DNA of 64,000 nt from Paludibacteraceae bacterium (GTDB lineage: Bacteria; Bacteroidota; Bacteroidia; Bacteroidales; Paludibacteraceae): assembly GCA_017443145.1 (NCBI GenBank), contig JAFSPA010000006.1, forward strand, positions 1 to 64,000, given 5' to 3'. Position numbers and translations under genes: made by a program. How positions within the stretch are numbered: the stretch's first letter is position 1; the number at the start of each line of letters is the position of its first letter. The notes under the pieces are model-generated. The model made no database searches. It had not been told where the DNA came from and was given only the letters and a program-made list of their open reading frames with translations. Below, in pieces: positions 24,511 to 34,622 of this stretch.

Positions 24511-25701
24511 ATGTATAACGAATTTCAGAAGCACCTGCAGACGACGTTGCAAGAGATACGTGATGCAGGATTATATAAGAACGAGCGTGTGATTATCACG
24601 CCGCAGAGTTCGGGTATCAAGGTCGCAGGTGGCGCGGATGTGATTAATTTCTGCGCGAATAACTACCTTGGTCTGGCGGATAACAAAGAGCTTATTCAAG
24701 CAGCGAAAGAGCGCATGGATAGTCGCGGCTACGGCATGGCTTCGGTGCGTTTTATCTGCGGCACACAGGACACGCATAAGGAGTTGGAGAAAGCTATTTC
24801 GGAGTTCTTCGGCACCGAGGATACGATACTCTATGCTGCCTGTTTCGATGCCAACAGCGGACTGTTTGAGCCGCTACTGACGGAAGAGGATGCCATCATC
24901 TCCGATGCGCTGAACCACGCGTCCATCATTGACGGCGTGCGTCTGTGCAAGGCGGTGCGCTACCGCTATAAGAACGGCGACGTGGATGACTTGGAGCAAC
25001 AACTGATAGCAGCTCAGGCACAGCGCTTCCGCATCATCGCTACCGACGGTGTGTTCTCGATGGACGGTAACGTCTGCCCGCTGGATAAGATTTACGAGCT
25101 GGCGCAGAAATACAACGCGATGGTGATGGTGGACGAGAGCCACTCAGCCGGTGTGGTTGGTAAGACCGGACACGGCGTGACCGAGCTGTATAACCTGCGT
25201 GGCAAGATAGAGATTATCACCGGCACCCTGGGCAAGGCCTTTGGTGGTTCGGTAGGTGGTTTCACAACAGGCCGCAAGGAGATAATCGACCTGCTGCGTC
25301 AACGTAGCCGTCCGTATCTGTTCTCTAACTCAATCCCGCCAATGATAGCCGCAGCAGGTATCAAGACACTTGAGATACTCACTCGCGACAATACGCTGCA
25401 AGATCGTCTGCATGAGAACACGGAGTACTTCATTGCGAAGATGAAAGCGGCAGGCTTTGATATCAAGCCGACGCAGAGTGCTATCTGCGCAGTGATGCTC
25501 TACGATGCGCGTCTGAGTCAAGACTTCGCAGCCGAGCTGCAGAAAGAAGGTATCTACGTGACGGGCTTCTACTACCCGGTAGTGCCGAAAGGTCAAGCAC
25601 GTATCCGCGTTCAACTGAGCGCAGCACATACGCGCGAGCAGCTCGACAAAGGTGTGAATGCATTTATTAAAGTGGGCAAACAATTAGGCGTACTCAAATG
25701 A
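24511..25701 (+). CDS. kbl: Glycine C-acetyltransferase (2-amino-3-ketobutyrate CoA ligase)
   Basis: 396 aa PLP enzyme of the alpha-oxoamine synthase family. It cleaves 2-amino-3-ketobutyrate with CoA to glycine and acetyl-CoA, the second step of threonine breakdown. FCANNYLGLA near the N-terminus, DESHSAGVVG, and the PLP-binding TGTLGKAFGG with Lys242 are present. The start ATG 24,511 gives the usual MYNEFQKHL beginning; the frame reaching back to 24,460 overlaps gdhA. The stop overlaps the tdh start (ATGA), and that neighbour supports kbl over related synthases such as BioF. Confidence 0.93.
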   Translation: MYNEFQKHLQTTLQEIRDAGLYKNERVIITPQSSGIKVAGGADVINFCANNYLGLADNKELIQAAKERMDSRGYGMASVRFICGTQDTHKELEKAISEFFGTEDTILYAACFDANSGLFEPLLTEEDAIISDALNHASIIDGVRLCKAVRYRYKNGDVDDLEQQLIAAQAQRFRIIATDGVFSMDGNVCPLDKIYELAQKYNAMVMVDESHSAGVVGKTGHGVTELYNLRGKIEIITGTLGKAFGGSVGGFTTGRKEIIDLLRQRSRPYLFSNSIPPMIAAAGIKTLEILTRDNTLQDRLHENTEYFIAKMKAAGFDIKPTQSAICAVMLYDARLSQDFAAELQKEGIYVTGFYYPVVPKGQARIRVQLSAAHTREQLDKGVNAFIKVGKQLGVLK

Positions 25702-26726
25702 AAGCGTTAGTTAAGCGATATCCCGACTACGGCATCTGGATGGAAGATGTGCCGATGCCGGAAGTGGGAGTGAACGATGTGCTTATTAAGGTCAAGAAAG
25801 CCGCTATCTGCGGTACGGACCTGCACATGTATAAATGGGACCAGTGGTCGCAGGACCATTGCAAGCCACCGTACACTATGGGTCACGAGTTCGTGGGCGA
25901 AGTGGTGGAAATAGGTCCCGGTGTGCGCAACATCAAAGTGGGTGAGCGCGTGACGGCTGAAGGACATATCGTCTGCGGTCACTGCCGTAACTGCCGTCGT
26001 GGCATGGGTCACGTGTGCGAGAACACTATCTCGGTCGGTATCATGGGCAAGGACGGCTGCTTTGCCGAATATGTCACTATCCCAGAGTCGAATGTAGTGA
26101 AGCTCAATCCCGCTATCCCTGACGACTTTGCAGCTATCATGGACCCGTTCGGTAACGCGACACACACAGCACTTGCTTTTCCGTTGCTCGGCGAAGATGT
26201 GCTCATCACGGGTGCAGGACTCATCGGCACTATGGCTGCAGGTATATGCCGCTATGCTGGCGCCAAGCATGTGGTCGTGACCGATATCAACGAGCTCCGA
26301 CTCGACATCGCCAAGAAAATGGGTGCGACGCTGACGGTCAATGGTGCGAAAGGCGAAACGGTTGAATGGGCGATGCATAAACTCGGCATCAAAGGCTTCG
26401 ACGTAGGTCTGGAGATGAGTGGTGCGCCGTCTGCCTTCAACGACATGATTGAGCACATGTACAAAGGTGCTAACATTGCCCAACTGGGTATTCTGCCTGC
26501 CGACACCAAAGTCAACTGGTCCGACGTGATTTTTAACGCGCTGACGATTAAGGGAATCACGGGTCGCCGCATGTGGGAGACCTGGTACCAGATGGAGCAG
26601 ATGATTCTCGGAGGTTTGGACCTGAGTCCGGTGATTACGCACCGCTTTAAGTTCGATGACTTCCAGAAAGGCTTCGACGTGATGGTTAGCGGACAGTGCG
26701 GCAAAGTGCTGTTGGAAATGGAATAA
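25698..26726 (+). CDS. tdh: L-threonine 3-dehydrogenase
   Basis: 342 aa zinc-dependent medium-chain dehydrogenase that oxidises threonine to 2-amino-3-ketobutyrate, the substrate of the preceding gene product. Catalytic zinc ligands Cys38, His63 and Glu64 and structural zinc ligands Cys93, Cys96, Cys99 and Cys107 sit at the positions found in the E. coli enzyme. The nucleotide-binding GAGLIGTMAAG follows DPFGNATHTAL. The kbl-tdh overlap (ATGA) implies one transcript and balanced expression. Confidence 0.95.
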   Translation: MKALVKRYPDYGIWMEDVPMPEVGVNDVLIKVKKAAICGTDLHMYKWDQWSQDHCKPPYTMGHEFVGEVVEIGPGVRNIKVGERVTAEGHIVCGHCRNCRRGMGHVCENTISVGIMGKDGCFAEYVTIPESNVVKLNPAIPDDFAAIMDPFGNATHTALAFPLLGEDVLITGAGLIGTMAAGICRYAGAKHVVVTDINELRLDIAKKMGATLTVNGAKGETVEWAMHKLGIKGFDVGLEMSGAPSAFNDMIEHMYKGANIAQLGILPADTKVNWSDVIFNALTIKGITGRRMWETWYQMEQMILGGLDLSPVITHRFKFDDFQKGFDVMVSGQCGKVLLEME

Positions 26727-26727
26727 C

Positions 26728-26758
26728 TGATAATTGATAATTGATAATTGATAATTGA
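26728..26758. repeat. 7-bp tandem repeat
   Basis: The unit ATAATTG is repeated about four times between tdh and the next gene, filling the whole 35-bp gap. Confidence 0.85.
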
Positions 26759-26761
26759 TAG

Positions 26762-29662
26762 ATGAAGAAAGTCTTTTTTAGTGTGGTGCTGCTGGTATGC
26801 AGCGTGCTGCTATCCTTCGCGCAAGTGCCCGAAGGGTTTACGGAGTATAAACTGGATAACGGTCTGACCGTTTTGTTGTGGGAAGATCATGATGTGCCCG
26901 ATGTGTTTGGTGCTACAGTGACCCGTGCCGGGTCTATCGACGAGCCCGAGACAGCGACCGGTCTGGCGCACTACTTGGAGCATATGCTCTTCAAGGGCAC
27001 GGATCGTATGGGAGCCTTGGATTGGGAGAAAGAGAAGCCGTACTACGAGCACGTGATAGCGCTCTACGACACATTAGCCATGACGACCGACCCGAAAGCG
27101 CGTGAGCAGGTACAACTGCGTATCAACGAGCAGAGTCGCCTCGCGGCACAATACAGCGCAACGGATGAGTTCAGTAACCTGATTCAGTCCATCGGTGGCG
27201 AAGACCTCAATGCCGCAACGAGTTACGACATGACGTTCTTCCACAATCGCTTCCCGGCTTACCAGATGGAGCGTTGGTTGACACTCTATTCGGACCGTCT
27301 GATTAATCCGGTCTTCCGTACCTTCCAAGCCGAGTTAGAGAACGTGTTTGAGGAGTATAACATGTACTCAGACAATAACTCACAGCATGTGCAGACGTTT
27401 ATCAACGAGAAACTCTACGACGGTAGTGCTTACGCTCGCGATATCATCGGCTATCCGGAAGACCTGAAGAACCCGAAACTGCGCCAACTGATAGACTTCT
27501 TCAACACATGGTATGTGCCGAATAACATGGCACTTATCCTCGTCGGTGACTTCTCTGCCGAAGAGGCTAAGCCGCTGATAGCCAAGACTTTCGGTCGTCT
27601 GCAAGCCAAGCCGCTGCCTGAGCGCAAGACCTTCAAGCCAACCGATTTCTCGAAGAACGAGACCTTCAGCGCCAAGCTTGGTTACTACCCCGAGGTGTGC
27701 GTTGCGTACAACGGCGTTAAAGGTGGAGCAGAGGACGAGTTGGCTCTGGATATGGCATGCGACCTGCTGTCTAACGAGATGGGTATCGGTCTGCTGGACG
27801 AGATGATTCTGGACAATAAGTTCATGTTCGCCGCCGCCGTCAACGGTTCGGCACGCGAGTTAGGCCGCCTCGAGGTCATCGCTATCCCGTATATGGACCC
27901 GGAGACCCAATCCTACAGCTCGCTCAAAGAGACAGAAGAGCTGCTGATGTCGGCCGTGGACAAACTGGTGAAAGGTGACATCACGGACGATATGTTCGAA
28001 GCCGTTAAACTCAATGCCCTGCAGGACTACGACCGTATGATGGAATACGCCATGCAGAAAGCGTATCTGCTGCTTCAGGCGTATGTCTATCAAGTGCCGT
28101 TTGAGGAACTGTTCCAGGAGAAAGAGAAACTCGCTAAGCTCACTAAAGATGACGTGATTAAGATAGCTCAGAAGTATTTCTCGGCACCGCATAAAACCTT
28201 CCAGATAGCGGAAGGCTCGCCGAAGAAAGATAAACTGGCTAAGCCCAAAATCAAACCCATTGAGCCGGGTAAAGGTCAGTCGGCGTACTACCAGAACTTC
28301 CCGTCTATTCCGTCCGGACAACTCAATCCGCGCTATGTGGACCTGACGGATATAACGCGCTCTAAGTTCGCGGAGAACGTACACCTTTATATCACGCCTA
28401 ACCACAAGAACGATATCTTCACGCTGCGCCTCAAATACGGTGTCGGCACCTACCAGATGCCGCTGCTCGAGTATGCAGTACAGCTCATGGAGACAGCCGG
28501 TATCAAAGGTGCTCCGGGTATCCCTGTAGGTGAGTTCCGCGCTAAGCTCGCACGTCTGGGAGGTAAGTGCACCTACAGCGTGAATAAAGACTACGTGATT
28601 GTTGATATCGAAGGTGCAGAGAAGAATATGCAAGAGATTATCTCTCTCGTTAATCTGCATATGCTCTTCCCGGACTTCGCCTCGGAGAACGATGTCAAAC
28701 TCAACAGCATCAAGGGCCAAGTCTATTCGTCTCGTCAAGTGGAGCGTAAGAGCACCGATATCGTTGCCGACGCAGCCTACGACTACGTGCTCTATGGACC
28801 TAACTCCGAGTATATCAAGCGTACGCCGCTGAACAATGTGCTCTCTCTCGAGACCTCGCAGCTGGAAGCCGAGTGGCACCGCGCGCTGGACTACGAAGTG
28901 GAGATGCACTATGCCGGCAGACTGCCTGCTGACTCTATCAAGGTGGCACTCTACGGCCATGTGCCGATGTCCGATAAGGCTATTCCGTCCACGGCTCCTA
29001 ACGAGCGCCCGAGACTGACCTTCGACAACACCAAACTCTACTTCCTGCCCGATGCTTCGATGCAGCAGGCGAAGATTTACCTCTTTATCGAAGGTGTGCC
29101 ATTTGCTATCCGTAACACCGTGCTCATCAATGCCTTTAACGAGTATTTCGGTGGTGGCTTCTCGGGTATCGTGATGAACGAGATACGTGAGAAACGCTCG
29201 ATGGCTTATACCGCCTACGGCGCTGTTATGACACCACCTGTACCCAAACGTAACACGTCCTTCATCGGCTACGTAGGAACGCAGTCGGACAAGGTGCTTG
29301 ACGCACTTGAGGTCTTCTGCTCACTGCTCGACTCTATGCCGCAGAATGGGGAGAATATTGAGAATATCCGCACGATACTGCGTCAGGAGATGTTCAGTAA
29401 TCATCCTACTTTCCGCACCAAGAGTCAACGTATGCTGGCGTGGAACAGACTCGGCTACCAGATCGACCCGGCGATGCTCCAGATACGCCAAGTGGACAAA
29501 CTGCAGTTTGAGGATATAGTGGGCTTCTACCAACAGAACATCAAAGGACACCCGATGAAAGTGCTCGTTATGGGAGACCCTAAACTGATTAACCAGAAAG
29601 TGCTCAAAGCACGGTTCGGCAAAGTCAATAAGATTAGTGCTAATAAGATATTCAGCGAATAA
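26762..29662 (+). CDS. M16 family zinc protease
   Basis: 966 aa with a signal peptide (about 1-20, ending SFAQ). Two M16 halves. The active half carries the inverted zinc motif HYLEH at 70-74, with ENVFEEYNMY about 75 residues later as the third ligand region. The second half (from about 520) lacks HxxEH and is the inactive partner domain, with the R/Y-type GGGFSGIVMNEIREKRSMAYTAY. Likely periplasmic peptide degradation. The stop codon overlaps the era start by one base, so the two are coupled despite unrelated roles. A second, diverged M16 protease lies at 34,623. Confidence 0.88.
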   Translation: MKKVFFSVVLLVCSVLLSFAQVPEGFTEYKLDNGLTVLLWEDHDVPDVFGATVTRAGSIDEPETATGLAHYLEHMLFKGTDRMGALDWEKEKPYYEHVIALYDTLAMTTDPKAREQVQLRINEQSRLAAQYSATDEFSNLIQSIGGEDLNAATSYDMTFFHNRFPAYQMERWLTLYSDRLINPVFRTFQAELENVFEEYNMYSDNNSQHVQTFINEKLYDGSAYARDIIGYPEDLKNPKLRQLIDFFNTWYVPNNMALILVGDFSAEEAKPLIAKTFGRLQAKPLPERKTFKPTDFSKNETFSAKLGYYPEVCVAYNGVKGGAEDELALDMACDLLSNEMGIGLLDEMILDNKFMFAAAVNGSARELGRLEVIAIPYMDPETQSYSSLKETEELLMSAVDKLVKGDITDDMFEAVKLNALQDYDRMMEYAMQKAYLLLQAYVYQVPFEELFQEKEKLAKLTKDDVIKIAQKYFSAPHKTFQIAEGSPKKDKLAKPKIKPIEPGKGQSAYYQNFPSIPSGQLNPRYVDLTDITRSKFAENVHLYITPNHKNDIFTLRLKYGVGTYQMPLLEYAVQLMETAGIKGAPGIPVGEFRAKLARLGGKCTYSVNKDYVIVDIEGAEKNMQEIISLVNLHMLFPDFASENDVKLNSIKGQVYSSRQVERKSTDIVADAAYDYVLYGPNSEYIKRTPLNNVLSLETSQLEAEWHRALDYEVEMHYAGRLPADSIKVALYGHVPMSDKAIPSTAPNERPRLTFDNTKLYFLPDASMQQAKIYLFIEGVPFAIRNTVLINAFNEYFGGGFSGIVMNEIREKRSMAYTAYGAVMTPPVPKRNTSFIGYVGTQSDKVLDALEVFCSLLDSMPQNGENIENIRTILRQEMFSNHPTFRTKSQRMLAWNRLGYQIDPAMLQIRQVDKLQFEDIVGFYQQNIKGHPMKVLVMGDPKLINQKVLKARFGKVNKISANKIFSE

Positions 29663-30558
29663 TGGCTAACCATAAAGCAGGCTTCGTCAATATTGTCGGT
29701 AACCCGAATGTGGGCAAATCGACTCTCATGAACTCGTTGGTGGGCGAGCGTCTGTCGATTATCACGTCGAAGGCGCAAACGACCCGCCACCGTATCATGG
29801 GTATTGTCAACGGAGAGGACTTTCAGATTGTCTATTCCGACACGCCGGGTGTACTCAAACCCAACTACAAGCTGCAGGAACAGATGCTCGAGTTCTCCCG
29901 TTCGGCATTAGTGGATGCCGACGTGCTGCTCTACGTCACCGATGTGCAGGATTCGCCCGATAAGAATGCCGATTTCCTCGACAAAGTGAAGCGAATGGCT
30001 GCTGCCGATACGAAGGTCTTTCTCATCATCAACAAGATTGACCTCACCACGCAAGAGACACTCGATAACCTCGTTGAGTACTGGCATAAGCAACTGCCCG
30101 AGGCGCAGATATTCGCAATCTCCGCACAGGAGAAATTCGGTGTGGACCAGCTCTTTGAAGCCATCAAGGATGCCCTGCCCGAGTGCCCGCCGTTCTTCGA
30201 TAAAGACCAACTGACCGACAAATCCGAGCGGTTCTTCGTGGACGAGATTATCCGCGAGAAGATACTGCTCAATTACGACAAAGAGATACCCTACTCCGTT
30301 GAGGTCGAAGTCGAGTCCTTCAAGGAAGAGGACAATATCATCCGTATATCCGCCGTCATCTTCTGCGAGCGCGACAGCCAGAAAGGTATCATCATCGGCA
30401 AGGCCGGTTCGGCACTCAAACGCGTCGGGTCACAAGCACGAAAAGATATCGAGGCCTTCTTCGGCAAACAGGTTTTCCTGCAGCTCTTCGTCAAAGTGGA
30501 TAAGGACTGGCGCTCATCGCAATCCCGACTGCGCCACTACGGATACGACCTCAGATAA
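29662..30558 (+). CDS. era: GTPase Era
   Basis: 298 aa ribosome-assembly GTPase that binds the 3' end of 16S rRNA. G1 GNPNVGKST near residue 13, the Era-type KAQTTRHRI switch I, G3 DTPG, G4 NKID, then a C-terminal type II KH domain (about 215-290) with the GKAG loop and KVDKDWR. Length is normal. The start overlaps the M16 protease stop by one base. Confidence 0.95.
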   Translation: MANHKAGFVNIVGNPNVGKSTLMNSLVGERLSIITSKAQTTRHRIMGIVNGEDFQIVYSDTPGVLKPNYKLQEQMLEFSRSALVDADVLLYVTDVQDSPDKNADFLDKVKRMAAADTKVFLIINKIDLTTQETLDNLVEYWHKQLPEAQIFAISAQEKFGVDQLFEAIKDALPECPPFFDKDQLTDKSERFFVDEIIREKILLNYDKEIPYSVEVEVESFKEEDNIIRISAVIFCERDSQKGIIIGKAGSALKRVGSQARKDIEAFFGKQVFLQLFVKVDKDWRSSQSRLRHYGYDLR

Positions 30559-30579
30559 CGCATATATAACGATTACATA

Positions 30580-31152
30580 ATGAAAAGAGTACCTATCATC
30601 ATTGCCCTCTGCGCTACCGTTTGCATCTTCACCGGATGCAACAAAAACAGCTACTCAGCCGACCTAAAGGCCGAGAAAGAACTGATTGAGGACTATATCA
30701 AACGCGAAGGAATCAATGTCATCAACGAGATGCCTACTAACGACGCCGATTGGGGAGAGAAAGACTACTATAAGGTCAAGGACTACGATTACCTTTATTT
30801 CCACCTGACCACGCGCGGCAAACCCTATCACATCAACGACAAGGGCGACACCATCAAGACCGAGGCTATCAAACCCAGCGAAACGGTCGTTATGCGCTTT
30901 CGTAAATACACCCTTAAGGTCAATGCCGACACCGCCGACTATTGGACTACGCTCGATAACGCCTACCCGCTCGAGTTCTCCTACCAGACCGACTACACCA
31001 CCGCGCCCGTCGCATGGCACGTAGCCGTTCAACTGATGGAGTATAGCGATTCCGAGTGCAAGATTATCTGCCCCAGTAAGCTCGGCTTCACCGACGACCA
31101 GAATACGGTAACGCCTTATGGCTACCAAATAAAAATGAAAATCAAACGCTAA
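30580..31152 (+). CDS. DUF4827 family lipoprotein
   Basis: 190 aa. Lipobox IFTGC gives a lipidated Cys near residue 20; the mature protein is a compact alpha/beta domain. Recognisable stretches are ADLKAEKELIEDYIKREGI, YYKVKDYDYLYFHL and CPSKLGFTDDQNTVTPYGYQ. I recall DUF4827, a Bacteroidetes family with an FKBP-like look, often encoded beside the phosphosugar mutase as here. No catalytic role is established. It sits 21 bp after era and 4 bp before glmM, suggesting one operon. Confidence 0.75.
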   Translation: MKRVPIIIALCATVCIFTGCNKNSYSADLKAEKELIEDYIKREGINVINEMPTNDADWGEKDYYKVKDYDYLYFHLTTRGKPYHINDKGDTIKTEAIKPSETVVMRFRKYTLKVNADTADYWTTLDNAYPLEFSYQTDYTTAPVAWHVAVQLMEYSDSECKIICPSKLGFTDDQNTVTPYGYQIKMKIKR

Positions 31153-31156
31153 GAAT

Positions 31157-32533
31157 ATGAGTTTAGTTAAGAGTATATCCGGTATCCGTGGCACTATCGG
31201 TGGTCGCGTTGGTGATGGTCTCAACCCCGTGGATATCGTTCGTTTTACAGCAGCTTATGCCACACAACGGCGTGCTGCACTACCCAATAACAACACCATC
31301 GTCGTTGGTCGCGACGCACGTCTGAGTGGTCACATGGTCGAGCAGATCGTTTGCGGCACGCTTATGGGCATGGGCTACGACGTGGTTAATATCGGTCTTG
31401 CCACCACTCCGACTACCGAACTGGCAGTCACAGGCGAGAAAGCCGCAGGAGGTATCATCCTCACCGCCAGCCATAATCCCAAGCAATGGAACGCTCTCAA
31501 ACTGCTCAATGAGCACGGAGAATTCCTTAACGATGCGGAGGGAAAAGGTGTGCTCGCTATCGCCGAGCGCGAGGACTTCACCTTCGCCGAAGTGGATGAC
31601 CTTGGGCACATGACTCACAAAGACTACCTGCCCTATCATATTCAGCAGGTACTGGACCTCGACTTGGTGCATCCGGAAGCGATTAAAGCAAAGAACTTCA
31701 CCGTCGCCATCGACTGCGTCAACTCCGTTGGCGGACTGGCTATTCCGGCTGTGCTCAAGGCCTTGGGCGTAAATAATATCATCGAACTTAACTGCGAGCC
31801 GACAGGCCGTTTTGCGCATAATCCCGAACCGTTGCCGCAGCACCTGACAGAAATCAGCGACCTGCTGCGTCAAGGCAAAGCGGACGTGGGCTTCGTGGTC
31901 GATCCGGACGTGGACCGACTGGCTATTATTTGCGAGAACGGAGAGATGTTCGGCGAAGAATATACCCTCGTCTCCGTGGCAGATTATATCCTCAGCCACA
32001 CACCGGGTAACACCTGCAGTAATTTGAGTTCCACACGCGCACTCAGCGATGTCACGAAAGCGCACGGCGGTACCTACTCCGCTGCCGCGGTGGGTGAGGT
32101 TAATGTGGTAACCGAGATGAAGCGCACGAACGCTGTCATTGGTGGCGAAGGTAACGGCGGTGTCATCTACCCCGCTGCGCACTATGGCCGCGATGCACTC
32201 GTAGGCATAGGCCTCTTCCTCAGCAGCCTTGCCGAGCGCAATTGCTCCGTCAGCCAACTGCGGGCTACCTTCCCTAACTACTGCATCTCCAAGAACCGTA
32301 TTGACCTCAAGCCCGAAATGAACGTCGATGCTATTCTCGCACGGGTGAAGGAGTACTACAAAAACGAGCGCGTCAACGATATCGACGGCGTGAAGATTGA
32401 CTTTGCCGACGGATGGGTTCATCTGCGCAAATCCAACACAGAGCCCATCATTCGCGTCTATTCCGAGGCCGCAACGATGGAGCATGCCAATCAATTAGCA
32501 CAATCAGTTATTGAACAAGTATGGAAATCTTAA
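31157..32533 (+). CDS. glmM: Phosphoglucosamine mutase
   Basis: 458 aa alpha-D-phosphohexomutase. The phosphoserine loop TASHNPKQWNALKLL has Ser105. Metal loop DPDVDRLAI, sugar-binding EGNGGVIYP and phosphate-binding RKSNTEPIIRVYSE follow in family order. In this phylum this class is usually the cell-wall enzyme GlmM, making GlcN-1-P; phosphomannomutase activity is an alternative. The 3' end overlaps surE by 13 bp. Confidence 0.88.
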   Translation: MSLVKSISGIRGTIGGRVGDGLNPVDIVRFTAAYATQRRAALPNNNTIVVGRDARLSGHMVEQIVCGTLMGMGYDVVNIGLATTPTTELAVTGEKAAGGIILTASHNPKQWNALKLLNEHGEFLNDAEGKGVLAIAEREDFTFAEVDDLGHMTHKDYLPYHIQQVLDLDLVHPEAIKAKNFTVAIDCVNSVGGLAIPAVLKALGVNNIIELNCEPTGRFAHNPEPLPQHLTEISDLLRQGKADVGFVVDPDVDRLAIICENGEMFGEEYTLVSVADYILSHTPGNTCSNLSSTRALSDVTKAHGGTYSAAAVGEVNVVTEMKRTNAVIGGEGNGGVIYPAAHYGRDALVGIGLFLSSLAERNCSVSQLRATFPNYCISKNRIDLKPEMNVDAILARVKEYYKNERVNDIDGVKIDFADGWVHLRKSNTEPIIRVYSEAATMEHANQLAQSVIEQVWKS

Positions 32534-33288
32534 TCACCAACGACGACGGCTGGGGAGCACAAGGAATCGTCCTGCTCTCCAAACTCATGACCAAGCTGGG
32601 CCATGTCACAGTAGTCGCACCCGACGGACCGCGAAGCAGTATGTCCAATGCCATCTCTATGGGAAAGCCCATGACTATGGACAAGATAGACCTCGCCTCC
32701 GACGAGCGCTTCACGCCCGAGGAAAAGGCACGGCTCGACGTCTATATATCCAACGGCATGCCGTCCGACTGCGTCAAGCTCGCACTTAATGTGCTCTTTG
32801 ATGACGACCCGGACCGTATCGACCTTATGGTCAGCGGTATCAACCACGGCTCCAATGCCTCCGTCAATGTCGTCTATTCCGGCACGATGGGAGCATGCTT
32901 CACCGGCGTAGAGCACCATATACGCAGTATTGGATTGTCCATTTACGACAACAACCAGCCAACGGACCTCAGCAATTTTGAGCCATATATAGTCGAACTC
33001 TGCCGCCACCTGCGCTACGATATCGATTGGCACTGGGGAATGTGCTATAATATCAATGCGCCCGTCGGAGAGATTGTCGGCATGAAATGGACACGCCAAT
33101 GTCGCGGACACTGGGAGAAAGAAATCGTCGGCAAACCCAATGCTGAGGGCAAAACCGAATACTGGCTCAAGGGCAATTTTGTGAACGAAGAACCCGACGC
33201 CGAAGATACCGACGAATGGGCTATCGCGCATCATTTCATCTCCATCCAACCTTGTACGGTGGACATGACTTTCTATGCAGCGCTTTGA
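32521..33288 (+). CDS. surE: 5'/3'-nucleotidase SurE
   Basis: 255 aa metal-dependent nucleotidase acting on nucleoside monophosphates. N-terminal ITNDDGWGAQGI with the Asp8-Asp9 metal pair, VAPDGPRSSMSNAIS, SNGMPSDCVKLAL and VSGINHGSNAS are present. It overlaps glmM by 13 bp and the small membrane protein by 14 bp, so translation is probably coupled along the cluster. Confidence 0.93.
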   Translation: MEILITNDDGWGAQGIVLLSKLMTKLGHVTVVAPDGPRSSMSNAISMGKPMTMDKIDLASDERFTPEEKARLDVYISNGMPSDCVKLALNVLFDDDPDRIDLMVSGINHGSNASVNVVYSGTMGACFTGVEHHIRSIGLSIYDNNQPTDLSNFEPYIVELCRHLRYDIDWHWGMCYNINAPVGEIVGMKWTRQCRGHWEKEIVGKPNAEGKTEYWLKGNFVNEEPDAEDTDEWAIAHHFISIQPCTVDMTFYAAL

Positions 33289-33553
33289 TAAATACTGGAT
33301 TGGAATAGTGCTTGGCCTCATCATGCCGGCACTATTCATTGTTGTCTACGTGGACCATTTTAATCTCTGGTACACGTTTCAGACCTTTGGGTGGCAATTG
33401 TCCACCACGTTTAGTAAACTCTTGCAAGTCAGCGTCTTCCCGAATCTTGCCCTTGTCTTTGTCTTCTACACGACCGACACGTGGAAGCTCTCCAAGGGCG
33501 TACTCATTGGCGCAATGCCTTATATCATCGCAGCAATCGCCTGTACACTCTAA
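33275..33553 (+). CDS. Small membrane protein downstream of surE
   Basis: 92 aa with three predicted transmembrane segments (about 8-25, 45-62 and 75-92) and little else. It overlaps surE by 14 bp. The stop codon directly abuts the lpxB stop on the opposite strand, with no base between. Position between surE and lpxB suggests an envelope role, but no motif supports one. Confidence 0.65.
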   Translation: MQRFDKYWIGIVLGLIMPALFIVVYVDHFNLWYTFQTFGWQLSTTFSKLLQVSVFPNLALVFVFYTTDTWKLSKGVLIGAMPYIIAAIACTL

Positions 33554-34621
33554 CTACTCTTTCGGTGCCTTGAGCATCTGTCGCAACTCCGCATAGTCCG
33601 CGCGCATCTGTTGTACATACGCCTCGTCCGTGAGCAGACGCTGCAACTCACGGCGGATAATAGCGTTCTTGAACTTAGGTCCAACCGCCTCGTAGATAAT
33701 CGGCTTTTGAGCCACAATATTTGGTAAGGTATAATATCGAATCTTGAATATAAACGGTTCCAGCCAGCCCAACCAATGCGACGTGTAGATACGATAGACT
33801 GCGAACTGTGGGCAGTCTAACAGGGCCGTCTCCAGCGTTGCCGTACCCGAGGTCACAATAGCCGCCTTTGCCCGAGAAACGATATCCCACGTGTCGCGCG
33901 TCAGAGTCTCCCCTTCGCGTAGCCACTTGCTGTAATACGCATCCTCTATTCCGGGTGCTGCCGTCACCACAATACGCTCAATCTGTCCCTTCTGCTGCGC
34001 CTCACGAGCTGCGAGTAGCATCTTCGGCAAGCAGTTACTGATCTCGCCACGACGACTACCCGGCAGCAATGCCAACAGCGACTCGCGTTTCGCCTTATGC
34101 TTTGCCAGGTAACGCTCCACAGCTGCCGCCGTCGGATTACCTACGTACCGGCAACTATAGCCGAACTTAGCGTAGAACGCCGGCTCAAAGGGGAAGATAC
34201 CCAACACCTCGTCGCACAGTCGCGCGATCTTATGCACTCGGTGCGTCTTCCATGCCCAAATCTTAGGAGGGATATAATAGACAATACGTATCTTAGGCAG
34301 ATGCGTCCGAGCGAACTGCGCCATCTTGAGGTTAAACGATGGATAATCCACCAGTACCAACTCATCCGGTTGTTCGCGCAATAACGCCTCCTCAGCGATG
34401 CGGAAGTTATTTTTTATCTCTTTAGCGTGACGTAGCACCGCGATGACGCCCATGAATGCCATGTTCTTGTAGTGCTGGAACAAGCGTGCACCTTCGCACA
34501 CCATCGCATCACCACCAAGGCCCATGAACTCTGCAGACGGGTCACGCTGCCGAATCTTCTTCATGAATTCGGCAGCATGTACATCACCCGACGCTTCGCC
34601 AACGATAAAGAAATAACGCAT
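33554..34621 (-). CDS. lpxB: Lipid-A-disaccharide synthase
   Basis: 355 aa GT19 glycosyltransferase that joins UDP-diacylglucosamine and lipid X in lipid A synthesis at the inner-membrane face. Motifs: FIVGEASGDVHA at the start, FMGVIAVLRH, VLVDYPSFNLKMA, YYIPPKIWAWK, LLPGSRRGEI and TSGTATLETALL. It starts 1 bp after the upstream M16 protease stop, so both are one transcript. Its stop abuts the convergent small membrane gene with no terminator between. Confidence 0.94.
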   Translation of the reverse strand: MRYFFIVGEASGDVHAAEFMKKIRQRDPSAEFMGLGGDAMVCEGARLFQHYKNMAFMGVIAVLRHAKEIKNNFRIAEEALLREQPDELVLVDYPSFNLKMAQFARTHLPKIRIVYYIPPKIWAWKTHRVHKIARLCDEVLGIFPFEPAFYAKFGYSCRYVGNPTAAAVERYLAKHKAKRESLLALLPGSRRGEISNCLPKMLLAAREAQQKGQIERIVVTAAPGIEDAYYSKWLREGETLTRDTWDIVSRAKAAIVTSGTATLETALLDCPQFAVYRIYTSHWLGWLEPFIFKIRYYTLPNIVAQKPIIYEAVGPKFKNAIIRRELQRLLTDEAYVQQMRADYAELRQMLKAPKE

Positions 34622-34622
34622 C

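Noticed and set aside
27860..28960. Long open frame on the minus strand inside the first M16 protease gene
   Set aside because: It is the antisense shadow of a clearly conserved protease; no promoter, signal or family resemblance.
31280..32494. 404-codon minus-strand frame opposite glmM
   Set aside because: Shadow of the GC-rich glmM coding strand; its translation shows no domain.
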